Shown here piece by piece: positions 1-11,000 of a stretch of 64,000 nt of DNA. Positions within the stretch are counted from its first letter, which is position 1; each line of letters starts with the position of its first letter. The DNA comes from Dromaius novaehollandiae (Eukaryota > Chordata > Aves > Casuariiformes > Dromaiidae), in NCBI RefSeq assembly GCF_036370855.1, contig NC_088102.1, positions 68,953,601 through 69,017,600 of the forward strand. The letters are read 5' to 3'. Under the pieces are notes generated by a model that searched no databases, was not told the DNA's origin, and saw only the letters and a list, made by a program, of their open reading frames with translations. A program made the position numbers and the translations under genes.

Positions 1-1419
1 CACAAGGTCTGGTCTAGGCTGCGTTGCCTTGCTTCTGAGCTCCTGGGGCCTTTCTTTGTAGAGTGTAAGGGCAGCAGGGCACCACACGGTCCTGCTCACT
101 GCCCCGGGGTTGTGGCTGAGATACGTTGTCGCCACGCTATGTTGGAACAGTGATGCCAACTCACCAGAAAGCCGGGGAGAAGGAAAACTTGTTCTGTGCA
201 GCAGCAGATGCAGTGCAGTGATTTCTTGCCCTGTGAACCCCAGGGACTGGGCTGCTAAGCTCAGCTGGGCCACAGCAACTGGCCATGTGCGTGCTGGTAG
301 CCGTAGCAAACATGAGGCAAAATGTTCTGGCTTAAACTTCAGTAAAAGATACTAATGTTAACAAATTACTTGTCTGCTATTGGCTCATAGCACGGGTGGA
401 AACAACCTCATCAATCTGCTTCAGCGCAACACCAGGTTAGCTTATGCTGTCAGGGAAGGCAGTTTGAGCTAACCTGTCTGACTTTGCACTGAAGGAGCTG
501 CGAAGCACCCAGGCAGCTCTTCTACTCCCTCTGCCCTATGGGTATCGGCCCTCAGCAGTGTTGCTTCAGATGTTCGCAAAGTAAATGTGATTCTCTGTTT
601 GGAGAGCACGTACCCTGACAAGCAGCGCTGCTCAGTGAGGCAAGGGTTCATTCATCAAGCCACTGGAGCTGGGCTGCATAGCCAGGGCTCGGCATAGTTC
701 TCTGGCCTGATTGCTCCCTCTTGTCTTTATTTGTTCTCCTCCATGAAAGTAAGGGGTCTTCGTCTCTTGGACCTTTCACTCGAATTCTGTTTCCAGAGGA
801 TACAGCAATAGCACTCGCAGTGTGATCAGGGTGCTGTTTTCCTGCCAGTGAGGTTGGAGATAGGGTTTACTGCTATAAATATGAAGAAGGATAGACACCA
901 CCACTCTAGGCTAGCTCTTGCACTGCCTCTGGGACCACAGGGCTCACAGTGTTAAGATACTACAGGCTGCTATGCCAAAATGAGCCTTCTGGTGTCCTCA
1001 GCTGTGTGCTGTTGCAGCATGTGGGTTTTGCAGACTGCTAGGAAGGAAAAGGAATGAGTAACTCCCTGCCTTTGAAGGTCACTGACCTGTTAAAAAGACA
1101 GTGAAGCTGATAATACCTTTTAGTGGCAGTTTTGGGATGGCCTGTCTTTGTTAATCCACACAGGCTTTTCTGCTTTTTAGTTGAGAACAGAAATGGGAAA
1201 GCCAAAAGGTTCAGAGCACCACTCCTTCCGCTGCAGTGAATGTACCTGGAATAGGAGTGGGTGGGTGTTTCTTCATTTCTTTTTCCTTTCCATGGAAGAT
1301 AAACTTTCCCTTTTGAAAGTGAATGAGAGGAGCATTATGGGCTTGGGGACACAGGCCTGGGGATGGACATTGTGTGCTTCAGACCAAACATGGGTCTCCT
1401 GTGTTGTCACCCTCGTCAG
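1..1419 (+). other. PIDD1 intron sequence, window start
   Basis: I find no recognisable PIDD1 exon upstream of 1420 and no other gene. Short open frames here have no family motif. The preceding PIDD1 exons are presumably left of the window. Confidence 0.5.
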
Positions 1420-1543
1420 GTTGACCCAGTGCTGAAGAAGCTGCAGGACCGCTACCGAGGACCTGAACCATCTGACATGGTGGAGATGTTTGAGGGAGAG
1501 CAGTTCTTCGCCGCTTTTGAGCGAGGCATCAGCATCGATATGG
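1420..1543 (+). CDS. PIDD1: PIDD1 exon a (UPA region start)
   Basis: Acceptor CAG before 1420 and donor GTATGG at 1544. Encodes VDPVLKKLQDRYRGPEPSD onward to ISIDM, entering in phase 0 and leaving one base (G) that completes Asp with the next exon. Confidence 0.9.
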
Positions 1544-4500
1544 GTATGGTAGCGCTGGGCCCCTTTCTGATCCTAACCCTTTCCTGATTCCCTAGCCCCA
1601 GGCCTGTCCCTGCTGGGGACTGTTCTCCGTGGCGTTCTCCCTCGTCTCCAGCACGCTGCTCACCTGCTGCTCACAACAGCCAGCCTGTGGACACTGAGCC
1701 TGTCACATCCTCTGGTCACTCAGCTTGTGTGTCTAGCTTTCTCTACGGAAGTGCTGTCTGCAGACTTTTGTTTCCTCTCATGCTGCTGTAGTCTGCAAAA
1801 GGCTCTGGGCAAGTGCGTTTATTTTGTGACTGATCTGCTTGTGCAGCCAGTTATGCCCTTTTCCGGGCATCTCAGACACTGCACGGGGATGCCCCCAGGG
1901 ATCTAATTCATGTTGTCCATTTCCTGGAAAACACGTAAAGATACCTCTCTGGAGAAGAGATTCTGAAATGATACAGAGCAGAGAATTCACATTACCAAAT
2001 TCAATGTATATCTGCTATCTCTCCCTTTTAGTCCTTTTCCCTAATGGAGTTTTTAGAAGAGATAGAATGAGGGAGTAGGACCAAAACCCAAGATGGTGTT
2101 TGTGCCCCAAAGTGTCTGAACCTTTTACAGCTGCAAACTGAGGCACCTTCTGCAAAATCTGAATTTACAGCTCAGTTTCAGTTGTGTAAATTAAGAGGAA
2201 CTCTATCAAGAATAATAAATGCAATGGAGTTGATGAGCCCAGAGTCTGTCCCTTTACCCAGATTTAGGCTGGACTCTAACTTAGTCTCAAGACAGTTACA
2301 TATACAAATGGTATACCTGTTTATATATTTTTTCCCTTTAGCTCTATTCCTATTTCCTCACACGCTGTGAAGATGGTGAAGAGCTAGATGACCTATTTTT
2401 GTGTATTACAGAGTACTATCGCAGCTGATTCTATCCTTGCCTTGCCTTGTCTTGCCTTCCCTTCTTGAACTTGATCTCCACCTTGTGGCCATTCTCCTTC
2501 TTCATCTGCTGGACCTGCTTTCCTGTGTCACCCAAGGGGGAAGGGGGGATTAAAATTCTTTCAGGCCTGACTAGAAGGAGGAGAAGATTGTAGCCTGGAG
2601 GCTTCCTGTGGATGATGAGCTGTTGCCCAGGCTTTAAAAGGTGCATGCTTTTCTGCACGAGTTGAATTGATGCTGCTTCTCTGACACAGATCGCCCTGAC
2701 TGTGTGGATGGACGTCTCTCGTTCATTTTTTACTCGCACTTGAAGAACATGAAGGAAATCTATGTGACCTCCCCTGTAGACAGGAAAGGCCAAGCTGTGA
2801 AAGGCCAGGTGAGCAACCAGTGACACTCTGCACAAGGACTTTTTGTTTCCTCCTTCATCATCATCGTTTTTATGATGCTCCTCACCATAGTCTCTGAGCG
2901 CTGTGCATGACTCTTTTCCTTCTCTCTTCCCATTGGCTTTGCATTTCACTAACTGAGCCCTGAATATGCAGGAAGAGGAGATGTGGGATGATCACTCCTC
3001 ACAATATCTCTCTGGCTTTATATTCCTGCCCTTAGCTCTTGGCGTACTAGCAGGAATGGGAGAGTCTAGCTCTTAGGGCATAACTTCAGTGGCCCTCTCA
3101 GTCATGCTCGAGTGGGGAGTGGAAGGGTGTATTTATGGACCGAGGATAGGTGAGAAAGGCCAAATCCATCTTTTTGCAGAATGAAAAGCAGACCTGCCAC
3201 TGCGCTCGCGTCTGAGTCTCACTGTACGCTCTCTGTTTGCAAAGGTCTCTTTCTACCGAGGGGCAGTTCCTGAGAGCATCCCTGAAGATGCCAGCAGGAG
3301 GAGGAAGGGACCAGACTCCCTCTGGCTTGCCACTCTGCCAATCAAACTGCCTGTGAGTTATTTTGTCTCCTACAGAAAAATGAGTCTCGGGACTGAGGGA
3401 AAGAGCTGCCCCTTCCTGCTGGGCTAATTTTCTCCTCCTTCATGATAATGGGTGGAATGAATGACTGCAAGAAATTGCTGCCCACCTGCGAGAAGGAAGG
3501 GAAAGCATCTTCTCTTCCTTTTAAGAACTCTGTGAGTGTAGAGGAAGGGTGCTAGTTTTCTGTAAAGGAAGTGTAGGATAGCGTTATGATGACAAATTGC
3601 TGAAACATAATTGGAAGCTGGCTATAATTAAGAGAAGTTTCTGTTTTGCACATAAACTTCTAAGTCACCTCGATCACTCTGGCAGGAAAATAGAAAGGTC
3701 TAGGATGAGGTAGTTCAGTTGGATTTGAGTACAGGAGTTGGGTGAAAGTATTCTGGGGTGAGCCACTGGCCTTTAAAAGCCAGGCTTACAGAGAGAAAAG
3801 CAACTTTCTCTTATGTAATCTAACTGATTTTGAGAAGCTTAAACCTGCAAATGTTTTTGTAGGCTGAACATTTCCCTTCAAATCATGTGCCATGATCTCC
3901 CATCCCTTTCTGACACATGCAGCCTCAACTAGAAATCTAGACTCTTGGTGCTCTCTTGCTGCTGAGGCAAATAGGTTTTGGGGAAATGGTTCATTAAAAA
4001 TTACTCTCCAAAGACAGGAAAGAAATTTTCTAGTGTGAGCTGTGACTGTGAGCACTATAATTTGATATTTTTCAGAGGCACTGAACATTGCTTGTTGTTG
4101 CAAGTTTGAGTGCTTACTGCTTCTTACAGCCTGACTCTTCAGCCCCGAATTAAAATCTTCCTTCCTCCCCAGTATGAGAAAGCAAATTTCAGTGTGGAGA
4201 CTGAATGGCCAAACACTGTCCTCTTCAAAGGGAATTTATTTAGCAAGTTACATCTCTCTCTTCTCTGCGAAACAGAGACTGAAATCCCGCTGGGCTGAGA
4301 ATCCTGGTCCCCTGAACGGCTTCTCCTTCCCTCCTCTGAACCTGGGGAACGCCGAGACTGGCTACCTGACGCAAGCAAACCTGCTGAGCGTTGCCAGGCG
4401 GGTGGGAGCCGACTGGCAGACCGTCGGCTTGAACCTGGGGTTGTCCTACCAACAGATTGAGCGCATCGGATACAATAACAGGTAAGGTGGGGCACAGTGA

Positions 4501-5387
4501 TCGACAGCGACCCGTGCCGTACAACTGCAGCGCGATAATCTAAATCCATGCGTGGCTGGCTGAAAGTTTTTCCACTGGAGTTGTTTCATTGGATAAAAGG
4601 CAGGTAGACTAACAGTTCTTCTCAGAATGTTACCTTTTCACAGGAAACTGTTTTCTCTTGCTGTTGAAAAATAAAGCATACTCTTTGAAAAACAAAATTT
4701 GGAAATAACAAACCTGCGGAGCTTTGTAGTTCAGATGTGTCACATTCCTGTTCTGTTCTGTGATCTGGATTCCTGGCTGGACTCCATCTCCCACGATGAG
4801 CTATGGTCCAGGGCTTCGATTGGGAACGTTATCTTTATTTAAGAAGAGATCGTGGTACATCATGGGACATGTAGTCTGACCAGAAAGCCAAGGTGCTAGA
4901 AGAGAATTGTGGGGCTTTGCAGTCACATTCAAAATCAAAATACTTTAATTTGAAATTTCTGTTAGGAAAAACTTTTCTAGAGAGATTGGAATGCATTGGG
5001 TGGGGAAAAGGCAGTGCCACTGAGTGGTTTGTGTGTGTCTAGATGACTTCTTCAGTGCTCCAAACATGGGCTTGGTCTCAGGTGAGTCCTCTGAGGGTTG
5101 CTGGTGAGGAGAGCGTGTGGGTGACTTCTGTGTTTCTCCCTTTCTTCAGAGAGGACCTTGATAAACAGATCCTGGACATGCTTTTCTCATGGGCTCAGCA
5201 AAACTGTGAGGATCCTGACTGTGTGGACAAGTTGATCACAGCCATGAAGGAGAGTGGCCGCCAGGACATCGCTGATGAGATTGAAACCATCATTGAGCTG
5301 GGACGGCAGAAATACAGGGAGTCCATCCGCCGCGTGGGCTTGGAGCAGGAGAGCAGCACCGAGGACTCTGCAATAGCCATGGTGTAG
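1420..5387 (+). CDS. PIDD1: PIDD1, 3' portion (p53-induced death domain protein 1), five exons
   Basis: Seen: exons 1420-1543, 2690-2808, 3245-3352, 4276-4481 and 5150-5387 join in phase with GT/AG borders to 264 residues plus stop. The order is a UPA-type region (motifs VEMFEGEQFFAAFERG, FYSHLKN, VSFYRGAVPE, LATLPIKLP) followed by a C-terminal death domain at about fragment residues 147-233 (NLGNAETGYLTQANLLSVAR, DWQTVGLNLGLSY, LDKQILDMLFSWA, RRVGLEQ). Known: PIDD1 is a cytosolic/nuclear scaffold with leucine-rich repeats, two ZU5 domains, UPA and death domain. It self-cleaves after HFS motifs and nucleates the caspase-2 PIDDosome through RAIDD, or NF-kB signalling through RIPK1. The LRR, ZU5 and HFS sites are not in this window, so the gene is 5'-truncated by the window edge. 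Motif order and wording match remembered human PIDD1 closely. SLC25A22 follows in the same orientation, as in human. Confidence 0.93.
2690..2808 (+). CDS. PIDD1: PIDD1 exon b
   Basis: Acceptor ACAG before 2690 and donor GTGAGC after 2808. Encodes DRPDCVDGRLSFIFYSHLKN through VKGQ. Ends in phase 0. Confidence 0.92.
3245..3352 (+). CDS. PIDD1: PIDD1 exon c
   Basis: Acceptor TTGCAAAG before 3245 and donor GTGAGT after 3352. Encodes VSFYRGAVPESIPED through LATLPIKLP, 36 codons in phase 0. Confidence 0.92.
4276..4481 (+). CDS. PIDD1: PIDD1 exon d (first half of the death domain)
   Basis: Acceptor AAACAG before 4276 and donor GTAAGG after 4481. Encodes RLKSRWAENPG through YQQIERIGYNN plus AG, which is completed to Arg by the next exon. 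Holds the first death-domain helices, including the DWQTVGLNLGLSY segment. Confidence 0.93.
5150..5387 (+). CDS. PIDD1: PIDD1 terminal exon (end of death domain, stop)
   Basis: Acceptor TTTCTTCAG before 5150. Encodes REDLDKQILDMLFSWAQQ to the C-terminal AIAMV, with TAG at 5385-5387. The tail after RRVGLEQ is shorter than the proline-rich human tail as I remember it. Confidence 0.94.
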
Positions 5388-6170
5388 CACCTCGCAGAAA
5401 CAACCCAGTTTCCCGTGGGGGTGCCTCTGCGCGCCCAGAGTGACAACGCCTGGGGGCTGCTCCCTGCTCAAGGGCCAGTATCCTCTCAAGGTGGTGGACA
5501 TTGATTTACTTGTGAGCAGACTCGCACGCTCTGTTAGGGCTGGGCTCATGTGTTACTTCTGCTAATCCCAGAAAGTTTACAGTGTGTTTATGAGCCTTTT
5601 CTGTACTTCCAGTTCCTGACTTTGAGCTTTAGATTTCAGGAACACAGAGAAGTTCAGAGCCTCAAGTGGCTGTCAGCTGAGTAGTGGCTGAAGTAGCCTT
5701 TAATGAATTAATACTCATGTAACATATATTTATATGTAACTTACTCGTGAATTTGCTCTTCTGCTAGAAACACAGGGCATGAGCATTGCCAATGGGTCTG
5801 TTTGTGCTCCAGAGCTTGGTGGGAAAGTGGAGGTGCAATCATGTTGTGAAGTCCCATGGTGCGGTGGAGACTGTTCAGCCATTTCTGTTAATTCCATGTA
5901 TTGCTCACAGTCCTGTAATGCCCAAGCACTTCTGAGCCTTTTGTGTGGAAAAACTGAAGTGGAATATGTCTCCCCATCCAGTCTCCAAATACCCCACGAA
6001 AATCTTTTCTATTTTATGCCAAATCTCTTCGTGCTCCCTCAAGGCCAAAACAAAACCTAAGTATTAGTGGGGGAAAAAAGATGAGAATAATTTCTGGCAA
6101 AGATTGCTCTTTTTTTTGGTTGTGCTCCAAAAACTATTTTGGAACAAATAAAATCTCACAGGCCCCTGCA
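5388..6170 (+). other. PIDD1: PIDD1 3'UTR with poly(A) signal
   Basis: Non-coding sequence directly after the stop. A canonical AATAAA lies at 6147-6152, and cleavage is inferred near 6165-6175. Confidence 0.6.
6147..6152 (+). terminator. Poly(A) signal AATAAA (PIDD1)
   Basis: First canonical AATAAA hexamer downstream of the PIDD1 stop, in an A/T-rich context. Assignment to PIDD1 is by position. Confidence 0.6.
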
Positions 6171-9100
6171 CCTGGCATGCTTTTTAGATGAGACTTACTT
6201 AAACGCTGGTGGTCTTTGATTCCAGTTTTATTTACAAATAAGTAAAAATCCTTAACCCTGATATTCTGGACAGACTCTAACTTGAGTCAACCTTCCAGTT
6301 TTGCAATCTGAATGTAAGACTGTAGGTGTTTATTACTCTTTAGCTACCCTGTCACTGTCCCTGGAGGTGCCCTTTCCTTCCTGTAACCCATCTCATACTG
6401 GGCCTCATTTGCTGATACATTAGTGATAGTGGGAAGTTTTATGCAGGCTGTTTGGGAGACTACTGTAATCCATGTATATTCAAGCCCTTCAAGGCAGCTT
6501 TGGATTCAGCACATCCTACCCTCCAAGCAGTATTTAAATATTTCAGTCTGAAAACTGGAACACTGTATGAAAATGCCAGGTTGCGACACCCAAAGTCAAC
6601 CTGCAACTACAGCTTTGAGAAAACCTTTTGTTTTCTTCTACCTCCTTTTTTCTTTCTTTTCATCCTTTTTACTTGCTTTGTGCAATGTCTCCTTCAGTGA
6701 TTTCCCTGTATCTCAGAAATGCTAACAGTGCTATCGACAGAGACGCATAAAATTGTTCCTCTTTTTTTTAAAGGAAACTCCAAACTGTCGGGCCGCAGAG
6801 TGCTTGATAGCTTGGTAGGTGCTAGAGCACTGGCAACGACTTGCAGACTTGAGTTGTCGCCTTGGGCCTAGGGACTGACTCAGATCTGATATTTTAGGCC
6901 ATGCTGCCCCTCAAGTGTCACATCAGGTTTGAGTCAACAGTCCTCTTCTGAATGAGTGTATTCCCCGGTAGCCTGTGTCATATGTACTTGCCTGTCATTT
7001 CACTGTGTACCAATGAGTACAGTATTTGTTCTTTGCTTCAGTTTTGGAGAGATGCATTTGGGCATATTGCTCTCACTGGGAATAAAATAAGCACTTAACT
7101 GTTTCACAGCTCTGCACGGTCTGCTAATCCATGAACGCCTTGAGGTGTGTGAGACACAGCCTGGTCCCTTTAAACCTGCTAGCAGAAATACAGGTGAGCT
7201 TGGCTGTTCTGCGTGGAAATGGGCAAAAGAGCCTGTGTCTGAGCACTCCCGGCTACAAACGGCAGCAGAGTGCAATTATGGTAATGGTATGAGTGTAGCT
7301 CAGTTTTGCTGTGCTACAGTAGGGCTAGGCTAGGAAACACGGCAGTCGGGGCTTGGGTTTGGCTGGAGTATGACCAGGTTCAGGTAGAGCTGGCACAGGT
7401 GGCCACATGGCCAGGGTGCAGGTGGCAGCGGGGTGGCTGGCCTCGCCTCTGGCAAAGCTGGACTCGGCTCTAGCGAGGCTTTTGGCCCGGGAAAGCCAAG
7501 CTCAGGGAGCCTACAGGCAGCGTAAGGTAGCATCCACAGCTACGGCTGTATGAGGCTGGGCTACAGTCAGCTTTCCATTTGCGATGGTCAGCAACAGCCG
7601 AGTTAGGCAACTCTGAAATAAGTTCTAGCAAGGCTTGGATAGGCTGGACTCGTACAGGCTTTGGTGGAGCTACAGCCCTTCCAGGTCGTAGATAGACTAG
7701 GAGAGAGGTTTAGGCATTTAGGTTACTACAGGTAGGGCTACAACCAGGCCAGCATTAGGAAACACACATGCCAAATCCTAGACAGTAGCATCAATAAAAC
7801 AGTTCTTCAGGATTTGTGCAATAACTTAAATGGGGCGAGGGAAGTTAAGTAACTTCCCCCAGACAAGTGTTGTTCTCGTCAGTCTTTCGCCGCTGACGCT
7901 TGGGCTGGGCGACCTCAGTGGCAGATGGTTTTCTCCTTGCAATAACAGTGGATAAAGCACTCAGCTGAGAGTACGGAGGGGCTGGAGGGAAATCAGAGCA
8001 AGTCTCTTTTCTTCAGCTGACTTGGCAGCAAATATTTGAGCTGGATGAAAGTCGATGAACAGTGTGTTATTTCCAGGTGTGTTATCTTTATCAATAATCT
8101 CTCTGAGTCGCAGTAACTCCTTCTTAAGCCTGTAGGTCTGTGTTGCTATGGCCAGGAAACCCTGATGACTGTTGCAGTAGATGGTTGAACCAGCAAAAAA
8201 AGAGATGTGGAATTTATCTTTTGGTTCCTATTTTCATCTATGGCTTCTTTTATGAATTCATTAAGTATTGGAGTAGTATCTTTCCCCTTCCAGCTATCAG
8301 TCTTTTCCTGGATCTCGTTCCTTTTGTTGACGGCCAAATGCTTGTTCATTTTGGGGGTTGCAGAAGCGGCAGACTGGCTTACCAAACTGTGTGTGTCGTA
8401 AGGAAATTCTGGGCTGGGCCCAGGCAAGGCTGCTGCTGGTTCCTGCTCTGAAATAAGCAGAAAGACGCTGGTGCCAGAAACTACCAGACCACACGGGGGA
8501 CTGGGATGTATGGCCCTATATGAAGACATGGGCCCACTCAGCACCTTTCTACCAATCTGGTAGAAACTGTGGTTTTCACTGTGCACAATACAATGTGTCC
8601 AAAAATTCCCCTGAGCATATTTCAACCAGACAAGACTTCTCAGAACTGAAAAAGAGAAAGAAATTGTTCCGGGGTCAGAACATTTTTTTCCAGTCCATAT
8701 TTGACTGTAACTTCTACTCTCAGCCCCTCTCCCACCTCATAAATGTGCAGACCTCCAGCAGAAGGACCGCTGCCCGCCGGACCCTGGGAGGTGAACAGGG
8801 CATTTCCCGCACGCCGCCCTCCTCCTCCAGCTCCCGCTAACCAGGACAGTCCTCTAACTGCCGGGGGGCCCATACATCCAGATAAAGCATTTCCAGCCCA
8901 TGCGAGGTTTAGAGATTAATAAAAGAAATTACTGAGTAATGAAAGCCCAGGCAAAGCTGAAATCAGTTTATTAATTATGTAACGACACACTCAAAGCCTG
9001 AATATATCCTGAAGGGGTTTTAAACTGTCTGCGCTGTCCCAGCAATAAAACTGCTGTATAATTCCCGGTAAAGGGCCTGCAGGTAACATGAAGGTGGCAG

Positions 9101-10500
9101 CGAGCCAAAGGGGGCTGCTTTTGGCTTCTCTGCTGTGGCCAGACAACAATACCGTAAAATTCAGCACATCCATATGGTTGCCCCATTAAGGGAAAGGCTT
9201 TGAAGAGGTGACACCTACGTTGTGCCGAGGGCTGGATGGTTTGGCCAAGACACCATGGAGCGTGATACAAGGCGGAGGGAGCATGAACGAGGCTCTATCC
9301 ATCGAGCGGGTTTCCTGCTGATTGGTACCCTGCGGTCTTCCTTCCCCTATCATGTCCGTGCTCGACAGGGTTATGCTGCTCTTGCTTTTAAAAGGGAAAG
9401 TAAATCTGATGGCCTATCAACTTGAGGTGAGCCCACCGTGCCTATTAGTTGCACGTTGATAAGAAAACAGCTTTCAGTACAAACAAGTGTGTGTCCATTT
9501 TCCAGACTCTGCAGAAATAAACTGTACGTGCTTAAGCCAAAGTTCTTCTGTAAATCTCTGCAGCGTGAAAACCTGCAGGGAAGGAGCTTGATGCAGCTTC
9601 CAGCTCCCAGCCAGCCTGGAAGAGCCCCGTGACGGGGAGATGCAGAAAGCAGCTGGGCATCGCGAGGACAGGCAGTTCTGCCCGAATCCTTCCTGCCTCA
9701 CTGCAGGTCTGTGGGTTTAACGCATGCCGGGGGCTGCTCTGGGAGGCCGAGACTAGGATCCTGCCGCTCGGTTTGCTCATTGCTTGCTGTCACGGTGCCG
9801 GACATCGGTGCAGCTCGTGTCTCCTCCAGGCAGGAGACAGCGGAAGCAGGTGACGTGCGAAGGGCGAGGGAGACGCTCAGAGAAGAGTATCGCACAGCGT
9901 TGTTCACTCCGTTTACCCCGGAGTACCGCATGCCCTGCGAAGGGACCAAGGACGCGAACAGGCGGTTGCCATCCCCCGTCTCCCAACTAGGTGGCACCAA
10001 ATGAAATAACGCAGCAGCACCTGGGAATAAGCAGAAGGAAGGACTTTTTTCACGCTGCTCGGGTTTCCAACGCCGACGCGTTGCCATGAGGGGTTACGAG
10101 GCCAAAATACAAATGCGTTCGGAAAGTACCTGGATAAAGTGGTGGGGAAAAGCGCTGCTAGAAGACGGACAGGTACAGAGAGCTGGACGCCCTCCCAAGT
10201 GGCGGGACTGAGATGCGGATATTTCGAATAAAGACATAAACAGCTTGAGAAATGTTTTCTCCCTCCACAATGCAGAATGCAATGGGCATCGGGCTATGTT
10301 ATTTTCTCCCCCTTTTTTGCTGCTAAAGCTGTGACAGACGGCTTTGACCCCGAAGCAAGCGAGGAGCCCTCGCGGCCTGGCGCGAGCAGGAGCCCCGCGA
10401 AGGTTTCGGCGCCTCGCCCCGGCCGCTATCGGCACCCGCCAGCATCGCTTCCCGGGGAAAGAAATCCGTCCCAAGCCAGACTGATTTCCCCCTCCGCTCA
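6171..10500. other. Intergenic region PIDD1 to SLC25A22
   Basis: No recognised gene. About 7310-7760 is rich in degenerate GGCTACAG/GGCTAGG-like words, perhaps an old minisatellite. A minus-strand coding-like stretch lies at 7961-8625 and is listed separately. From about 9600 GC content climbs toward the CpG island. Confidence 0.4.
7961..8625 (-). pseudogene. Coding-like stretch of unknown identity, apparently frameshifted
   Basis: Identity not recognised. On the minus strand an open frame of 159 codons (8625 down to 8146) contains a lysine/glutamate-rich, plausibly genuine segment (PKMNKHLAVNKRNEIQEKTD, then WKGKDTTPILNEFIKEAIDE). Around 8190-8210 the coding character seems to move to another frame, which runs GSTIYCNSHQGFLAIATQTY, then an amphipathic KKELLRLREIID stretch, ending LISLQPLRTLS with a stop at 7961-7963. 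It could be a decayed gene, or exons of an unannotated minus-strand gene: acceptor- and donor-like words (TTATTTCAG, TTTG/GTAAGC, CAACAG) occur in the stretch. A chance open frame is also possible. Confidence 0.3.
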
Positions 10501-10540
10501 GAGCACCAGGCTGCCCGCGGCGGCCGCGCACAGCCGCCAC

Positions 10541-10595
10541 CAGCATGGTCCCAGCATGGTCCCAGCATGGTCCCAGCATGGTCCCAGCATGGTCC
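10541..10595 (+). repeat. 11-bp minisatellite, five perfect copies
   Basis: Unit CAGCATGGTCC repeated five times head to tail just upstream of the SLC25A22 CpG island. Because 11 is not a multiple of three, it opens all frames and creates several spurious open frames. Confidence 0.95.
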
Positions 10596-10841
10596 CCGCT
10601 CATTTTTTCCTGCCGAAACCCGCCCCGGGGGAGCCACGTCCGCCACGGCCCGTCCCGCGCCGCATGGCAACGGCTGCTTGCGCGGCGCCGTCCCCGCGGG
10701 CGTTTTGTCGGCGCTGCCGCGGGCGTTTTGGGGGGGAAAGGCTCAATTCGCGCGTTACGAGGGCGGCGGCGGCGGCGGGCGCACAAAATGGCCGCGCAGC
10801 GCGCGTGGAGGGGGCGGGGGGGGGGGGGGAGGCCGGTCCTC

Positions 10842-10855
10842 GTCGCCATGGCGAC
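10842..10855. promoter_or_regulatory. Palindromic RFX X-box-like site
   Basis: GTCGCCATGGCGAC is a perfect 14-bp palindrome resembling the RFX X-box (GTTGCCATGGCAAC type). The arms carry C/G where the consensus has T/A. A related GCATGGCAACGG half-site lies near 10664. Confidence 0.4.
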
Positions 10856-10899
10856 GCCGCGGCGGGCGGGCGGGAAGGGGAGGGGACGGCGGGGCCGCG

Positions 10900-11000
10900 G
10901 CGCGGCTCCTGCGCGGCCGCCGCCACAGAGGGCAGCGCCGAGCCGCGCCGCCCCGCCGGAGAGGAGCCCCGCAGCCCGCGCCGCCGGCGGGAGCCGCCCG
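10900..11000 (+). other. SLC25A22: Probable untranslated first exon of SLC25A22 (3' edge)
   Basis: The strong donor GTGAGT starts at 11001 inside the CpG island. The 5' limit is a guess. No start codon in frame with the mitochondrial carrier is needed, because translation starts in the exon ending at 26884. Confidence 0.45.

Noticed and set aside
1-355. Possible further PIDD1 exon at the window start
   Set aside because: Open frames at 1-150 and 110-355 show no PIDD1-like ZU5/UPA wording and no convincing splice pair.
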